Assembly (NCBI GenBank): GCA_945861385.1
Contig: CAMAUI010000002.1
Span: forward strand, 1-64,000
Direction: 5' to 3'
Source of the DNA: Prosthecobacter debontii
GTDB lineage: Bacteria; Verrucomicrobiota; Verrucomicrobiia; Chthoniobacterales; Chthoniobacteraceae
Length of the DNA: 64,000 bases
The notes below the pieces were generated by a model. The model was given only the letters and a program-made list of their open reading frames with translations, did not search any database and was not told the origin of the DNA. The position numbers were made by a program, and so were the translations under genes. Below, piece after piece: positions 15,772 through 25,107 of the stretch. The first letter of the stretch is position 1. Every line of letters starts with the position of its first letter.

Positions 15772-16464
15772 ATGAACTCCCGCTCTGTCGCAATTTTCGC
15801 AATCGTCGTCGCCATCATCGTTGGCGCGGCACTTTGGTTTCTGAACAGCGAACACGCCCCGCATCAACTGCCGCCGGTGACACCCGCGACGGTGACGCCG
15901 AACCCCTCGACCACAGTGCAGCCACCGCCGGTTCCGCAGCGGCCCGCCGTCGCCCCGCCGCTCGTCGAGCGTCCGTCCGTGCCGCCCCGCCCGCCAACAG
16001 TCGCCCCGCAACTGACCGAGGACGACCGCAAGATTGACGACATCCTCAAGCGATTCCCCGGCAACACCGACGCGGACAACACCAACACCGCCCAGGCGCT
16101 CATCAATATCCTCCCCACGCTGATGCCCGATGGCCAGACCGAGGCGGCACAGCACATCGCCAATCTGCTCACCGATGAGGAATTCAACCGCGTGATGCCG
16201 CTGTGGAAAAACCCCGGCACAAATTCCGACGTGATTGACGTGCTCGGCACCGACCTGATGAACCGCGAGAACAAGGTCATGCTCCCCGCGATGCTCGAGG
16301 CGGCGAAAATGCCGAAGCACCCATTCCATGACGACGCGCTCTCGACGCTCCAGATCTTCCTCGACGAGGACTACGGCGAAAACATCCCGAAATGGGAAGC
16401 TGCGATGAAGAAGTTCTTGAAAGCGGAGGCGGATGAAGAGGCGGGCGTGGAGCCGAAGAAATGA
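15772..16464 (+). CDS. Membrane-anchored hypothetical protein
   Basis: 230-residue protein of unknown function. Start ATG 15772 is preferred: an AGGA lies just upstream and the N-terminus is then a single membrane anchor (AIFAIVVAIIVGAALWF). A Pro/Val-rich linker (about 30-80) suggests a spacer across the envelope. The remaining helical domain contains several motifs reminiscent of helical-repeat proteins (TAQALINILPTLMPDGQ, AAQHIANLLTDEEFN). Its 40-base upstream region contains the palindrome tgtggccaca. It is followed after 38 bases by ubiX. Confidence 0.65.
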   Translation: MNSRSVAIFAIVVAIIVGAALWFLNSEHAPHQLPPVTPATVTPNPSTTVQPPPVPQRPAVAPPLVERPSVPPRPPTVAPQLTEDDRKIDDILKRFPGNTDADNTNTAQALINILPTLMPDGQTEAAQHIANLLTDEEFNRVMPLWKNPGTNSDVIDVLGTDLMNRENKVMLPAMLEAAKMPKHPFHDDALSTLQIFLDEDYGENIPKWEAAMKKFLKAEADEEAGVEPKK

Positions 16465-16502
16465 TGTTCCCCTGCTCCGCTGGCCGCCGTTGCAATCCAT
16501 AG

Positions 16503-17048
16503 ATGAAACTCGTCATTGCAGGCACGGGCGCGAGCGGCGCGATCTACCTCCAGCGACTGCTCGACCGCATTGATCCCCGCGCACACGAGGTGCATCTCGT
16601 CCTCAGCTCATTCGCAAAACAGGTGATCCACGACGAACTCGACCTGCTCCGCATCCCCGATGGCGTCCACCAGCACGGCGACAAGTCAATGAACGTCCCG
16701 TTTGCGAGCGGTTCCGCGCACTTCGATGCAATGGTCATCTGCCCCTGCTCCATGGGCACGCTCGGCCGCATCGCCGCCGGCACGGGCGACTCCGCGATCC
16801 TCCGGGCTGCGGATGTTTTTCTAAAGGAACGGCGCAGGCTGATCCTCGTCCCGCGCGAGACGCCGTGGAACCTCATCCACGCGCGCAATGTCTGCACGCT
16901 CATTGAGGCGGGCGCGCTCGTGATGCCAGCCAGCCCTGGCTTTTACAGCCGTCCGCAGACCATCGCGCAGGTTGCGGATACTGTGGTGGATCGCATCCTC
17001 GACCAGCTCGGCATGCCGCCGGAGGACGCCTTCCGCTGGCAGTCCTAG
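16503..17048 (+). CDS. ubiX: UbiX flavin prenyltransferase
   Basis: 181-residue enzyme that prenylates FMN to make the cofactor for UbiD-type decarboxylases, used in ubiquinone or menaquinone-type pathways. The N-terminal flavin-binding motif is intact (VIAGTGASGAIYLQRLL). So are CPCSMGTLGRIAAGTGDSAI (about 80-99), LILVPRETPWNLIHARN and the C-terminal MPASPGFYSRPQTI. Length is normal. It is convergent with the MscS gene and the two stops overlap by four bases. No UbiD partner lies in the window. Confidence 0.93.
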   Translation: MKLVIAGTGASGAIYLQRLLDRIDPRAHEVHLVLSSFAKQVIHDELDLLRIPDGVHQHGDKSMNVPFASGSAHFDAMVICPCSMGTLGRIAAGTGDSAILRAADVFLKERRRLILVPRETPWNLIHARNVCTLIEAGALVMPASPGFYSRPQTIAQVADTVVDRILDQLGMPPEDAFRWQS

Positions 17049-18679
17049 ACCTTGAAGAGCGAGCTGATGCGGCGAAGGAAGCCGCGGGCGTATTCCTTTT
17101 TCTTTTCCTCCACCACCGCCTGCGGCGCGTTCGCCGCGATGAGCCCATCGGTCTCCACTTTGCGCTTCGCAAGCAGTTCACTCATCCGCCCCACGAGCAT
17201 GCTGTTCTCGTGCAGGAATGGCTGCAGCACCTCGCGCCGGATCTCCCACACCTCGCAATCCGTCCGCGCCACGACGCTCGCGCTGCGCGCCTCGCCCGTC
17301 AGCATGCACATTTCGCCAAATGCCTCCCCCTCCCGGAGCGTGGCGACGTGCATCTCGCTGCCACGCGCACTGACAAAAACATCCGCCTCGCCACCGAGGA
17401 TGATGAACATCGAGCAGCCATCCGCGCCCTGGCGGATGATGTGTTCACCGCGCCCGAACGTGGCGATGTTCGCCCGCGAAAGCAGCTCCGCCTTCTCCCG
17501 CGCGTCGAGCGGCGCAAGGATCTCCTGCTGCTCCAAAATCTCCCGCGCCTTCTGCATGATGAGGGACTCCCCGCGTGCCGGGCGCTGGATGTGCAGCGTG
17601 CGGATCGGGAACGGGATCGTGAGCCCGGCCCTCTTTGCCTCATACCAGACATTCGTCCGGATGTGGTTTTCGATGTCATTGAAGCGGGCGGCGTCATCAA
17701 TCGAATACTTGATCTCGTAGATGACCGCGGAGTCAGCGAAATCCACGACGAAAATCTTCACCATGGGCTGCTCAAGCACGCCATCGGCATCCCTGGCCGC
17801 GCGGCTCAGCGCGTCGCGCACGACATTGGGAGGCGCGCTGTATTCAAAGCCGATGCGGATGCGGTGGGCATGCGTCTTCGTCGGGTAACTGAGATTCGTG
17901 ATCGTGCTCCCGACGATCGTCTTGTTTGGGATATCGAGATAGATGTCGTCGTTCGTCCGGAGTTTCGTGGAGCGCCAGTTCACCTCAATGACCTCGGCCC
18001 GATGCGTCTCCACGATCAGCCAGTCCCCCACCCTGAACGGCTTTCCGATTTGCAGCGCGATCCCGGAGACGATGTTGGCGAGCGTCTCCTGCATCGCAAA
18101 ACCGATCACCACTGCGAGGATCCCCGAGCCGGCGAGGAACGCATCGAGATCCACGCGATAGGTGATTTTCAACACCATCACGAGCGCGATCGTGAACACG
18201 ACGAAGCCGGAGATCTGCTGCACGAACTTCGGCGCATCCACCCCGGTGCGCCGCGCAAACCAGCGCTGCCAGAAAAACCGCCGGACCAACTGCAGCGCAA
18301 ACACCACGCCGAGCAGCACGACGCACGTGCCGAAAATCCGGATGCCAGTGTCGTGCCATTCCTCCTGGGGGAGCGGCGGCTCTTTTGTGCCGCGCAGCCA
18401 GTTTACGAGCGCATCACCCGCCGCATCCACCACCGCGTTGCCGGTCTTCACCGATGCCGCCGCAGGTTCGGCATGGCCCTGCGGATGTTTTGAAACGTGC
18501 AGCGCTTTCAGCGGCACGTACACGGCCACCGACAGACACAGCACCTGGTAGGAGAAACCGAGCGCCACCCGGTGCCGCCGCTTCAGCCACCGCCCCAGCG
18601 CCAGCGCGCCAAGATAGATGAATGGGGCCGCCACGAAGGCGCCTATAAGCTGGCTGGTCATCCTGAAATCGTCGGGCAT
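17045..18679 (-). CDS. MscS-type channel with C-terminal cyclic-nucleotide-binding domain
   Basis: 544-residue inner-membrane channel. Hydrophobic segments occupy about residues 10-180. The MscS pore helix and following beta domain are clear (LAGSGILAVVIGFAMQETLA, then IALQIGKPFRVGDWL). The cytoplasmic part contains NKTIVGSTITNLSYP. A second module at about 393-495 is a cNMP-binding domain (FGRGEHIIRQGADGCSMFII, FGEMCMLTGEARSASVVA), with the Arg and Glu expected in the phosphate-binding cassette. Such fusions suggest gating by a cyclic nucleotide as well as membrane tension. It stands alone, convergent with ubiX. Confidence 0.9.
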   Translation of the reverse strand: MPDDFRMTSQLIGAFVAAPFIYLGALALGRWLKRRHRVALGFSYQVLCLSVAVYVPLKALHVSKHPQGHAEPAAASVKTGNAVVDAAGDALVNWLRGTKEPPLPQEEWHDTGIRIFGTCVVLLGVVFALQLVRRFFWQRWFARRTGVDAPKFVQQISGFVVFTIALVMVLKITYRVDLDAFLAGSGILAVVIGFAMQETLANIVSGIALQIGKPFRVGDWLIVETHRAEVIEVNWRSTKLRTNDDIYLDIPNKTIVGSTITNLSYPTKTHAHRIRIGFEYSAPPNVVRDALSRAARDADGVLEQPMVKIFVVDFADSAVIYEIKYSIDDAARFNDIENHIRTNVWYEAKRAGLTIPFPIRTLHIQRPARGESLIMQKAREILEQQEILAPLDAREKAELLSRANIATFGRGEHIIRQGADGCSMFIILGGEADVFVSARGSEMHVATLREGEAFGEMCMLTGEARSASVVARTDCEVWEIRREVLQPFLHENSMLVGRMSELLAKRKVETDGLIAANAPQAVVEEKKKEYARGFLRRISSLFKV

Positions 18680-18710
18680 GTTCGCGGCAGCATAGGCGCA
18701 AGAAAGCCGT

Positions 18711-19646
18711 TCATTCCAAAAAAATCCGCTTTTTGTTTCGCCGCGCGTACCGCCCGCCCGGGAGATTCACCTTTGCGCGGCCTCCCCCGGCCAGGCTGAG
18801 CACGGCTTCCACTTCGTCAAATCCCACGTCCTTCACCCCGCCCGCCCGCAGCCATTCATGGATCAGCCTCCGCCGCAGCGCCAGCGGCAGCCCCGCGAGC
18901 GCCTCCAGCGGAACCTCCGCGATGCCCCCGGTGCGCGGCACCTGTCCCGACACGACATCATTCTCCGCGCGCAGGATTTCCGCCGCGCGCCACAACGCCC
19001 GGCGCACATCGCGGCCCATTGCCTGCGCGAGCGCGGGAAGCGCGGAATGGCGGATGCCGTTGCGTGTGTGGCGCGGGTCGGCGTTGCTTGCGTCCTCGCG
19101 GAAATCGAGGTCATGCGCTGCGATGTACGCGTCAATCTCCTCGCGCCACACGCCGAGCAGCGGGCGGGCGATCGAGAGGCCGTCGTCGCGCACGGTCAGC
19201 GCCGCCATCCCGCACAGGCCCCCGGGGCCGGCTCCGCGGAGGAGGTTGAAAAGGAACGTCTCCGCCTGGTCGTCCGCATGGTGCGCGAGGACAAGCGCGC
19301 GGGTGCCGTGCTTCTTCGCGCAGCGCGCGAAAAATTCGTGGCGCGCCTCGCGTGCGGCGGTCTCGATCGAAAGCCCGCGCCGCTTCGCGAGCGACGCAAC
19401 GTCAGTCCGCCCGCCCGAGAACCGGCACCCGAGCTGCGCCGCCAGCGCGCGAACGAATTTCGCATCCACCCGGCTTTCCGGGCGCAGGCCGTGGTCCAGA
19501 TGACATACGATGACCCGTGTGAATCCATTCGCGCACAGCCAGTGCGCGAGCGCCACGGAATCCCGCCCGCCGCTCACACCAGCGAGCACGGCGGCACGGC
19601 GCGGGAAGTCCGGGAGGACGGCATTGGAAAAAGGCGGGCGGGCCAT
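18711..19646 (-). CDS. tilS: TilS tRNA(Ile)-lysidine synthetase
   Basis: 311-residue enzyme that attaches lysine to C34 of the CAU-anticodon tRNA-Ile so that it reads AUA. The PP-loop ATP-binding motif is GVSGGRDSVALAHWL (about 23-37). HLDHGLRPES and LAHHADDQAETFLFNLLRG are further family signatures, followed by REDASNADPRHTRNGIRH. It is the short form that lacks the extra C-terminal domains of the E. coli protein, as in several other phyla. Upstream is a divergent intergenic region of about 190 bases shared with pdxA. Confidence 0.93.
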   Translation of the reverse strand: MARPPFSNAVLPDFPRRAAVLAGVSGGRDSVALAHWLCANGFTRVIVCHLDHGLRPESRVDAKFVRALAAQLGCRFSGGRTDVASLAKRRGLSIETAAREARHEFFARCAKKHGTRALVLAHHADDQAETFLFNLLRGAGPGGLCGMAALTVRDDGLSIARPLLGVWREEIDAYIAAHDLDFREDASNADPRHTRNGIRHSALPALAQAMGRDVRRALWRAAEILRAENDVVSGQVPRTGGIAEVPLEALAGLPLALRRRLIHEWLRAGGVKDVGFDEVEAVLSLAGGGRAKVNLPGGRYARRNKKRIFLE

Positions 19647-19840
19647 GTGCTGCGCTGGCTATTCCATTCGCCGCCGGTGCGACAGGAAAATCCAACTCCT
19701 TCCCTGCGCAGGATGAATTGCACCGTGACAAATGGGCGGATCGCGCTTTTTCAATGGCGCATGACATCCGCCAAGTCATCCGCCTCCACTCCATTGCCCG
19801 GCAGCCTGCCAGCGGGTGAAGTGCATTGGGGCAGCATCCA

Positions 19841-20836
19841 ATGAGCCGCCCGCGCATCGCAATCACGATGGGCGATCCCGCGGGCGTCGGCCCGGAAATA
19901 TGCCTGCGCCTGCTCGCGGATCCCGCAATCACCGGGCTTTGCACGCCGGTGGTGTTTGGCGATGCGGCAGTGCTGCGCGCCTGCGCGGAAAAGACGGGGC
20001 TTCCATTCATCGCACCGGTGCTAGCCGTGGCGGATTGGGCTGGCTCATTTTCCAAAGTGGACGCCCCGTGCGTGCTCGATCTCCGCGTGATCGCGCCGGG
20101 TGCCTTCTCGCCTGGCACGATCAGCGCGGAGACGGGGTGCGCGGCTTTTTCCTGCGTGAACCGCGCACTGGACGCTGCGCTCGCGGGCGAGGTCGCGGCG
20201 ATCACCACCGCGCCGCTGAACAAGGAGGCCATGCACATGGCGGGGATTGATTTTCCGGGACACACCGAGATTTTCGCCTCGCGCACCAACGCGCCGCGCT
20301 GGTGCATGATGCAGTATTCCAAGGAAATCACCTGCACGTTTGCCACCGTGCATGCCGGCTACGCCGAAGTGCCCGCGCTGCTCACGGTCGAGCGCATCCT
20401 TGATGTCATCGAACTGACCGCCGCCGCATTGCTGCGCATCCGCGGGCGTGCGCCAAAGATCGCCGTGCTCGGCTTGAACCCGCACGCCGGTGAACACGGC
20501 CTTTTCGGCGACCGCGAGGAGGAGCGCATCATCCTCCCGGCGATCGAAGCCGCGCGGGCGATGGGCATCGAGGTCGAGGGCCCGCTCCCACCGGACACGG
20601 CATTCCTGCCGTGGAAGCGAAGGAGCACGGACGCATTTGTCTGCATGTATCACGACCAGGGCCACATCCCGGTGAAGGCGCTCGCTTTCGACTCCGCCGT
20701 GAACACCACGCTGGGCCTGCCGATCATCCGCACAAGCGTGGATCACGGCACCGCCCTCGACATCGCGTGGCAGGGAAAAGCGGACACCGGCAGCCTCTTC
20801 GCGGCGGTGCGCCTGGCGGTGCGGCTGGCAGGATAA
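19841..20836 (+). CDS. pdxA: PdxA 4-hydroxythreonine-4-phosphate dehydrogenase
   Basis: 331-residue NAD-dependent enzyme of pyridoxal phosphate biosynthesis. ATG 19841 is chosen over the TTG at 19826 because it gives the standard N-terminus RIAITMGDPAGVGPEI. The metal-binding histidines are in DFPGHTEIFA, TVHAGYAEVPA and CMYHDQGHIPVKALAF. The substrate-binding C-terminal block is GLPIIRTSVDHGTALDIAW. Length is normal. The gene is divergent from tilS and convergent with the CotH protein gene. Confidence 0.95.
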   Translation: MSRPRIAITMGDPAGVGPEICLRLLADPAITGLCTPVVFGDAAVLRACAEKTGLPFIAPVLAVADWAGSFSKVDAPCVLDLRVIAPGAFSPGTISAETGCAAFSCVNRALDAALAGEVAAITTAPLNKEAMHMAGIDFPGHTEIFASRTNAPRWCMMQYSKEITCTFATVHAGYAEVPALLTVERILDVIELTAAALLRIRGRAPKIAVLGLNPHAGEHGLFGDREEERIILPAIEAARAMGIEVEGPLPPDTAFLPWKRRSTDAFVCMYHDQGHIPVKALAFDSAVNTTLGLPIIRTSVDHGTALDIAWQGKADTGSLFAAVRLAVRLAG

Positions 20837-20946
20837 GCAAGGGAGATGGGGAACATCCTGGCTTTTCGCGCGAAGCCGCGGTGGCCAGCGGCGGCTGATC
20901 CGATCCGGTGATTCAGCGGGGCGGTGAGAGGATGGCTTTTGCTCCG

Positions 20947-23900
20947 CTATTTTACAATGCGCACGCGGCCAAACTGGGCGGGGGCCGCGCCGACGGGGAG
21001 GGTGCTGCGCCAGGTTTCGGTGACGGTGCCATCGCTGTGCCAGTTTGTGTCCTCGAGGACGCCGGGTTGATTGATCCCGTTCAAGACGGTGCCGAATTCG
21101 ACAAAGTAAGTGACATCCTCCGCGCTGGGCATGCGCTTGAATTTGAGGGTGAGATAGTCCGTGGTGAGGCGGCCGGGTTTGTACTGGCGGATGGCTGCGA
21201 CGGGCAGTCTGTCCAGGCTGGGGGCATCGGGGGGGCTTGCGAGGAAATACTCGGTGAGGTTCCAGATGCCGTCCTCATCGCTGTCTCCGGTCTCCGTGCC
21301 GGTGCCTCCGTGCGCGGCGAGCCATGTGGCGAAGTCCGTGCGATCATCGGCATTGGGGCTGCCGTCGCGCGAGGTGCTCAAGCGCCAGTTTGCGGGGTTT
21401 GCGGGATTCGGAATCGTCTCGGGGTGGAGCAGCACCAGGCTGAGGCCGGAACCGCCGGGAGGATCCGGCCACGGTGCCGTGGCGTCGTACGTGAAGTCGA
21501 GGAGCGGCGCGCCGGTTGCATCGAGAAGCGCGATGCGCTCACCGCCATTCGAGAGCCCGCTGCCGGCTTCGAATTCTCCGGCGACAGGAAGCCCGGGGCC
21601 GTGGCGCGCGGCGAATGCGGCTGCGTTTTTCACGATGAGCAGGCGGCCGCCGGGGGCAAGGGTCGTGAGGCTGCTGTTGATGAAATCGAAGGTGATGCCC
21701 GCGATGAATTTCATCGCGGTGAGATCGAGTGTCCCGGCCGTGGGGTTGTAGAGTTCGAGGTACTCGAAATCCGAATCGTCGGTGAAACCGGCCGCGGATT
21801 CCGCGGGTGTCGGGGCCGACGGGTTGTAGTGGAGTTCGCTGAGGACGAGGTTCGAGGCTGTGGCGGAAGTGCCGACCACAAAGGTCGCGCTGGCAAGCGG
21901 GGACCATTGATCCGAGAGGTTCCGCACGCGCGAGAGGATGGAACCGCTTTGCGAAAGTGCCACGGGGTTGAGGTACTCGACGGCGGAGGGCGACGCGCCA
22001 GCAGGTAAGCTTCCGGTGGTCGCAAGCAGTTCCGGCGAGATGAGGAACTCACCGCTACCGGCGAAGTTGAGCGCCTGGATGCAGAGATAATTTGTGCCGA
22101 CGACGAGATTCGGGATTTGCGATGTCCAATCGAAGGTCTCGTAAATGAGCGCGTCGGTCTTCAGGCGCTGGATGGATGCGGAGTCGTTGAAGGCAGGCGG
22201 TGTCGGGGGCGTGTTGCGCCTGGTGATCGGGCCGATGCCATTGATCCACGCGGAGAAGCCGTCATCGTAGCGCATGCGAAGCGTGAGGGCGGTGATGCTG
22301 GCGAGTTCCGCGGCGCTCGAGATGGTGAACGGGATGCGGATGTACATCGAAGTCTCCCCGGCGATCATCGCGGGCGCATTGGTCGTGATGTAAGGCGGGT
22401 AAGTCGTCGCGAGATCCGCGCCGATCGCGGAGGTGCCGTCGCTCCAGATGCCGATGTTGGCCGGAGCGGCGACGTCCTTCCAAGTGTCGCCGAGCACGCC
22501 GGAGGTTGGGATCCAGTACTTGGACGGCGAGGATGAGGTCGTCAGTTTTTTCCGCACCGGCCCGGCGGGCTGGAACGGATCGGTGCCGTCCAGCGTGTAG
22601 AAGATGGTTCCGCCACCGGCATTGGGGTTGGTCAATGTGAGTTGGAAGCCGTTTTGAACCACCCCGCCGAACATGCTGTATGCCGGCGGCTGCACGCTCG
22701 AATAGAGGCCTTGTGTTTGGAACTGGGAGATCACGATCGCGTTGCGCTGGGTGAGAAATGTGGCGTCCATCCAGTTCATCTCGGGCAGCCAGTGGCCATC
22801 GCGGGTGAAGTCCACCCCGTTGACGTCGCCCCAGCGCGCCGACTCCGGGACGATGGGAAGCAGCAGCGTGTTGCGCAGCGCAAGCAGGCGGGCCTTGTTG
22901 GCCGCCACCGTCATCGCGCCGTTGTTGAAAAAATGCTTGTAAAGCCGGTCGGCGAACCGGCGGCGGAAGTCCGCATTGGAGCGCAAGGCATGGTAGATCT
23001 CCGCGGGAGGGCCGGGGGGAATTCCGGAGGGTGACGTGACGCTGTCCGTTCCAGGCTCGCCCACGCGGGTGAAATCGAAATTCACCACCTGCTGCCCGGT
23101 AAAGCCGAAGACGAGCTGCGCCCCCATCGAGATTTCCGCATCCCATGAATTGAAAAGGAAGGGCGTGTAAGACGGCCCGCGACTCAGTCTGCCAGCCGTC
23201 CAGTTCTTGTTGAAGAACCGGGAGTAGTTCACCCCGGCGCGGAAGACCGGCCCCATCCAGTCGTTCTGCCCCGCCCAGATCATCACGATCATGTGGTCAA
23301 TGAACTCATCCATGTCGAGGTATCGCCCGATTTGATCGAAGATCAGCGGGGCAGCGGGGCGCGAGGCGGGCCTGCACAAGCTCAGCAGCACCTCGAGGTC
23401 GTCCGGGTTGCCATCCAGCACGTCGTAGGAGTCCGTCGTATTCCCGGGTTGCTCGACCACGTCCCAATCCGCGCCATCTCCACCGACGTGGCTCTTGAAG
23501 TAGTCTTTGCTCGGGACTTCGTGGATGTCGTAGAAGCCCCAGTAGAGGCCGTTGATGTAGAGGTGGACGAAGCGGCTGTGCGGCGAAAGCCGACCCTGCG
23601 CCTGCTCGGTCTGCCGCAGGAAAACGTCGCGGATGTAAGTCGCGTGGTAGGCGAGCCCGAACGATGATGAGCCAAACGGCACCGACCACCCATCATGCCC
23701 GCCCGGGCGAAGCTGGAGACGGTCGAACTTCCGGACCGGCGAATTTGCATACAGCGGAAAATCGAGTTCCGGGGCGCCGTACTCGCTTCGAAAGTAAATC
23801 CTGAGTGGTTTCTTCGGATGCTCGACCAGCGCGTCGCCTCCGTGGATGCGGAGGCCGCACCTGTGGTGAAATCCTGCACCCGACCCTGGGCCGAAAAACT

Positions 23901-24930
23901 CGACCGACGCAGGCACCTCCATCCCGAAATTGAGCCGTCCATTGGTGTAAATTCCGTTCGCACCGAAAATCTCGTCCGTATCGGCGGCGATGGAGAGCAC
24001 CGGGAGCGTGGTTTCCAGCGCGGGGACGATGAGATTTGCGTATGCCGGCGAATTCGTGATCGCCGCGTCCATCTCGTAATCGGCAGGAACGGGGCCCCCG
24101 CTCAATTCGCCGGTCGAGAAATTGTATGCGTTCCCCCAGGTGGATGGAAAACCCGCGGGAGCCGCCGGCTGATTCTTCACAGCAGCCGCAAAAATGTAAG
24201 TCTGCGTGTCCACATTCGACGGCTCCCAATTTTGCCGGAAGGCGGCCGCACGAAGCACCGTCGTGGTCGTGATGCTGACCGGCCCCGTGGCGACAAGCCC
24301 GGTCGTCGCGGTTGGCGCGCTCCCGTCCGTCGTATATCGGATTTCCGCGCCCGGCGTGGCCGTCGCAATCCTGACGGTGAAAGGCACGGTGAAAAACCCG
24401 CGGTCCACGGAAAAAACCGTGTCTTTCACAAAACCATCCACCGGCGTTCCATTCATCGCCCCCGGCGTCGGCGAAAGAAAGTAACCCGGCCCGTCGCCGT
24501 AGGATCTGTCCTTTTCCTGCGGCGGAAATACGGGGGCAAACTCGGTGAGCTTCGTGGTTCCATCCGGCGCGATGAGCGCGAGGTATTCGCCCGCGGAATT
24601 GAGCTGGAAATTCGTGTGCAATTGCCCGGCCGGATTCGCGCGGTTCTTCATCGAGGCAAACACCACCAGAAATCCGCCGCCGGGGATCGTCACACTCGGC
24701 AATACCCACTTTTGCGGCAGCAGCGGATCGTCTGTCAGCGCATAGCCGCTGAGGTTCACCGGAAATGCGTCGGGATTGAAAATCTCGATCCAGTCGGAGA
24801 AATCGCCGTCCTCATCCGCCAGCGTGCGGGTGTTCTCAGCCATGAACTCCGAGATGCGCGGGGCGGCGTCTGCGATGCAGTTCGATGCAGCAAGTCCCAC
24901 CGCGAGGACGAAGGCGGGTAATGCTCGCAT
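20947..24930 (-). CDS. Giant secreted lamin-tail/CotH protein
   Basis: 1327-residue exported protein. Start ATG 24930 gives the signal peptide MRALPAFVLAVGLAASNCIA. Residues 25-130 are a first lamin-tail domain (ISEFMAENTRTLADEDGDFS, WIEIFNPDAFPVNLSGYALT). About 185-250 is a chitobiase/Fn3-like segment (GAEIRYTTDGSAPTATTG). About 300-650 is a CotH kinase-like domain (LPVLSIAADTDEIFG, CGLRIHGGDALVEHPKKPLR, HLYINGLYWGFYDIHEVPSK). A second lamin-tail domain lies at about 1020-1150 (LVLSELHYNPSAPTPAESAA, EYLELYNPTAGTLDL). CotH relatives can phosphorylate extracellular proteins. This architecture is common in Verrucomicrobia, but its role there is unknown. No anchoring or sorting motif was identified at the C-terminus. 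Confidence 0.88.
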   Translation of the reverse strand: MRALPAFVLAVGLAASNCIADAAPRISEFMAENTRTLADEDGDFSDWIEIFNPDAFPVNLSGYALTDDPLLPQKWVLPSVTIPGGGFLVVFASMKNRANPAGQLHTNFQLNSAGEYLALIAPDGTTKLTEFAPVFPPQEKDRSYGDGPGYFLSPTPGAMNGTPVDGFVKDTVFSVDRGFFTVPFTVRIATATPGAEIRYTTDGSAPTATTGLVATGPVSITTTTVLRAAAFRQNWEPSNVDTQTYIFAAAVKNQPAAPAGFPSTWGNAYNFSTGELSGGPVPADYEMDAAITNSPAYANLIVPALETTLPVLSIAADTDEIFGANGIYTNGRLNFGMEVPASVEFFGPGSGAGFHHRCGLRIHGGDALVEHPKKPLRIYFRSEYGAPELDFPLYANSPVRKFDRLQLRPGGHDGWSVPFGSSSFGLAYHATYIRDVFLRQTEQAQGRLSPHSRFVHLYINGLYWGFYDIHEVPSKDYFKSHVGGDGADWDVVEQPGNTTDSYDVLDGNPDDLEVLLSLCRPASRPAAPLIFDQIGRYLDMDEFIDHMIVMIWAGQNDWMGPVFRAGVNYSRFFNKNWTAGRLSRGPSYTPFLFNSWDAEISMGAQLVFGFTGQQVVNFDFTRVGEPGTDSVTSPSGIPPGPPAEIYHALRSNADFRRRFADRLYKHFFNNGAMTVAANKARLLALRNTLLLPIVPESARWGDVNGVDFTRDGHWLPEMNWMDATFLTQRNAIVISQFQTQGLYSSVQPPAYSMFGGVVQNGFQLTLTNPNAGGGTIFYTLDGTDPFQPAGPVRKKLTTSSSPSKYWIPTSGVLGDTWKDVAAPANIGIWSDGTSAIGADLATTYPPYITTNAPAMIAGETSMYIRIPFTISSAAELASITALTLRMRYDDGFSAWINGIGPITRRNTPPTPPAFNDSASIQRLKTDALIYETFDWTSQIPNLVVGTNYLCIQALNFAGSGEFLISPELLATTGSLPAGASPSAVEYLNPVALSQSGSILSRVRNLSDQWSPLASATFVVGTSATASNLVLSELHYNPSAPTPAESAAGFTDDSDFEYLELYNPTAGTLDLTAMKFIAGITFDFINSSLTTLAPGGRLLIVKNAAAFAARHGPGLPVAGEFEAGSGLSNGGERIALLDATGAPLLDFTYDATAPWPDPPGGSGLSLVLLHPETIPNPANPANWRLSTSRDGSPNADDRTDFATWLAAHGGTGTETGDSDEDGIWNLTEYFLASPPDAPSLDRLPVAAIRQYKPGRLTTDYLTLKFKRMPSAEDVTYFVEFGTVLNGINQPGVLEDTNWHSDGTVTETWRSTLPVGAAPAQFGRVRIVK

Positions 24931-25107
24931 GACTTTTGCCGGGTGAGAGTGATACAAATGGTCGCCGCGCTGCGGTCGCACGGTTCGAGGGTTTGATTAC
25001 CACCGAACCCCCCGATGTCAAATCCACGCCGGGCGTCGTATTGGACAGGCTCGTCCACCGCGCCCCGCGCTTGCACACGGCACCGGCAGGCATACAACCC
25101 CGCCCTC

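Noticed and set aside
20947-22008. Plus-strand frames within the CotH gene region
   Set aside because: Shadows of the long minus-strand gene, whose lamin-tail and CotH domains are clear.
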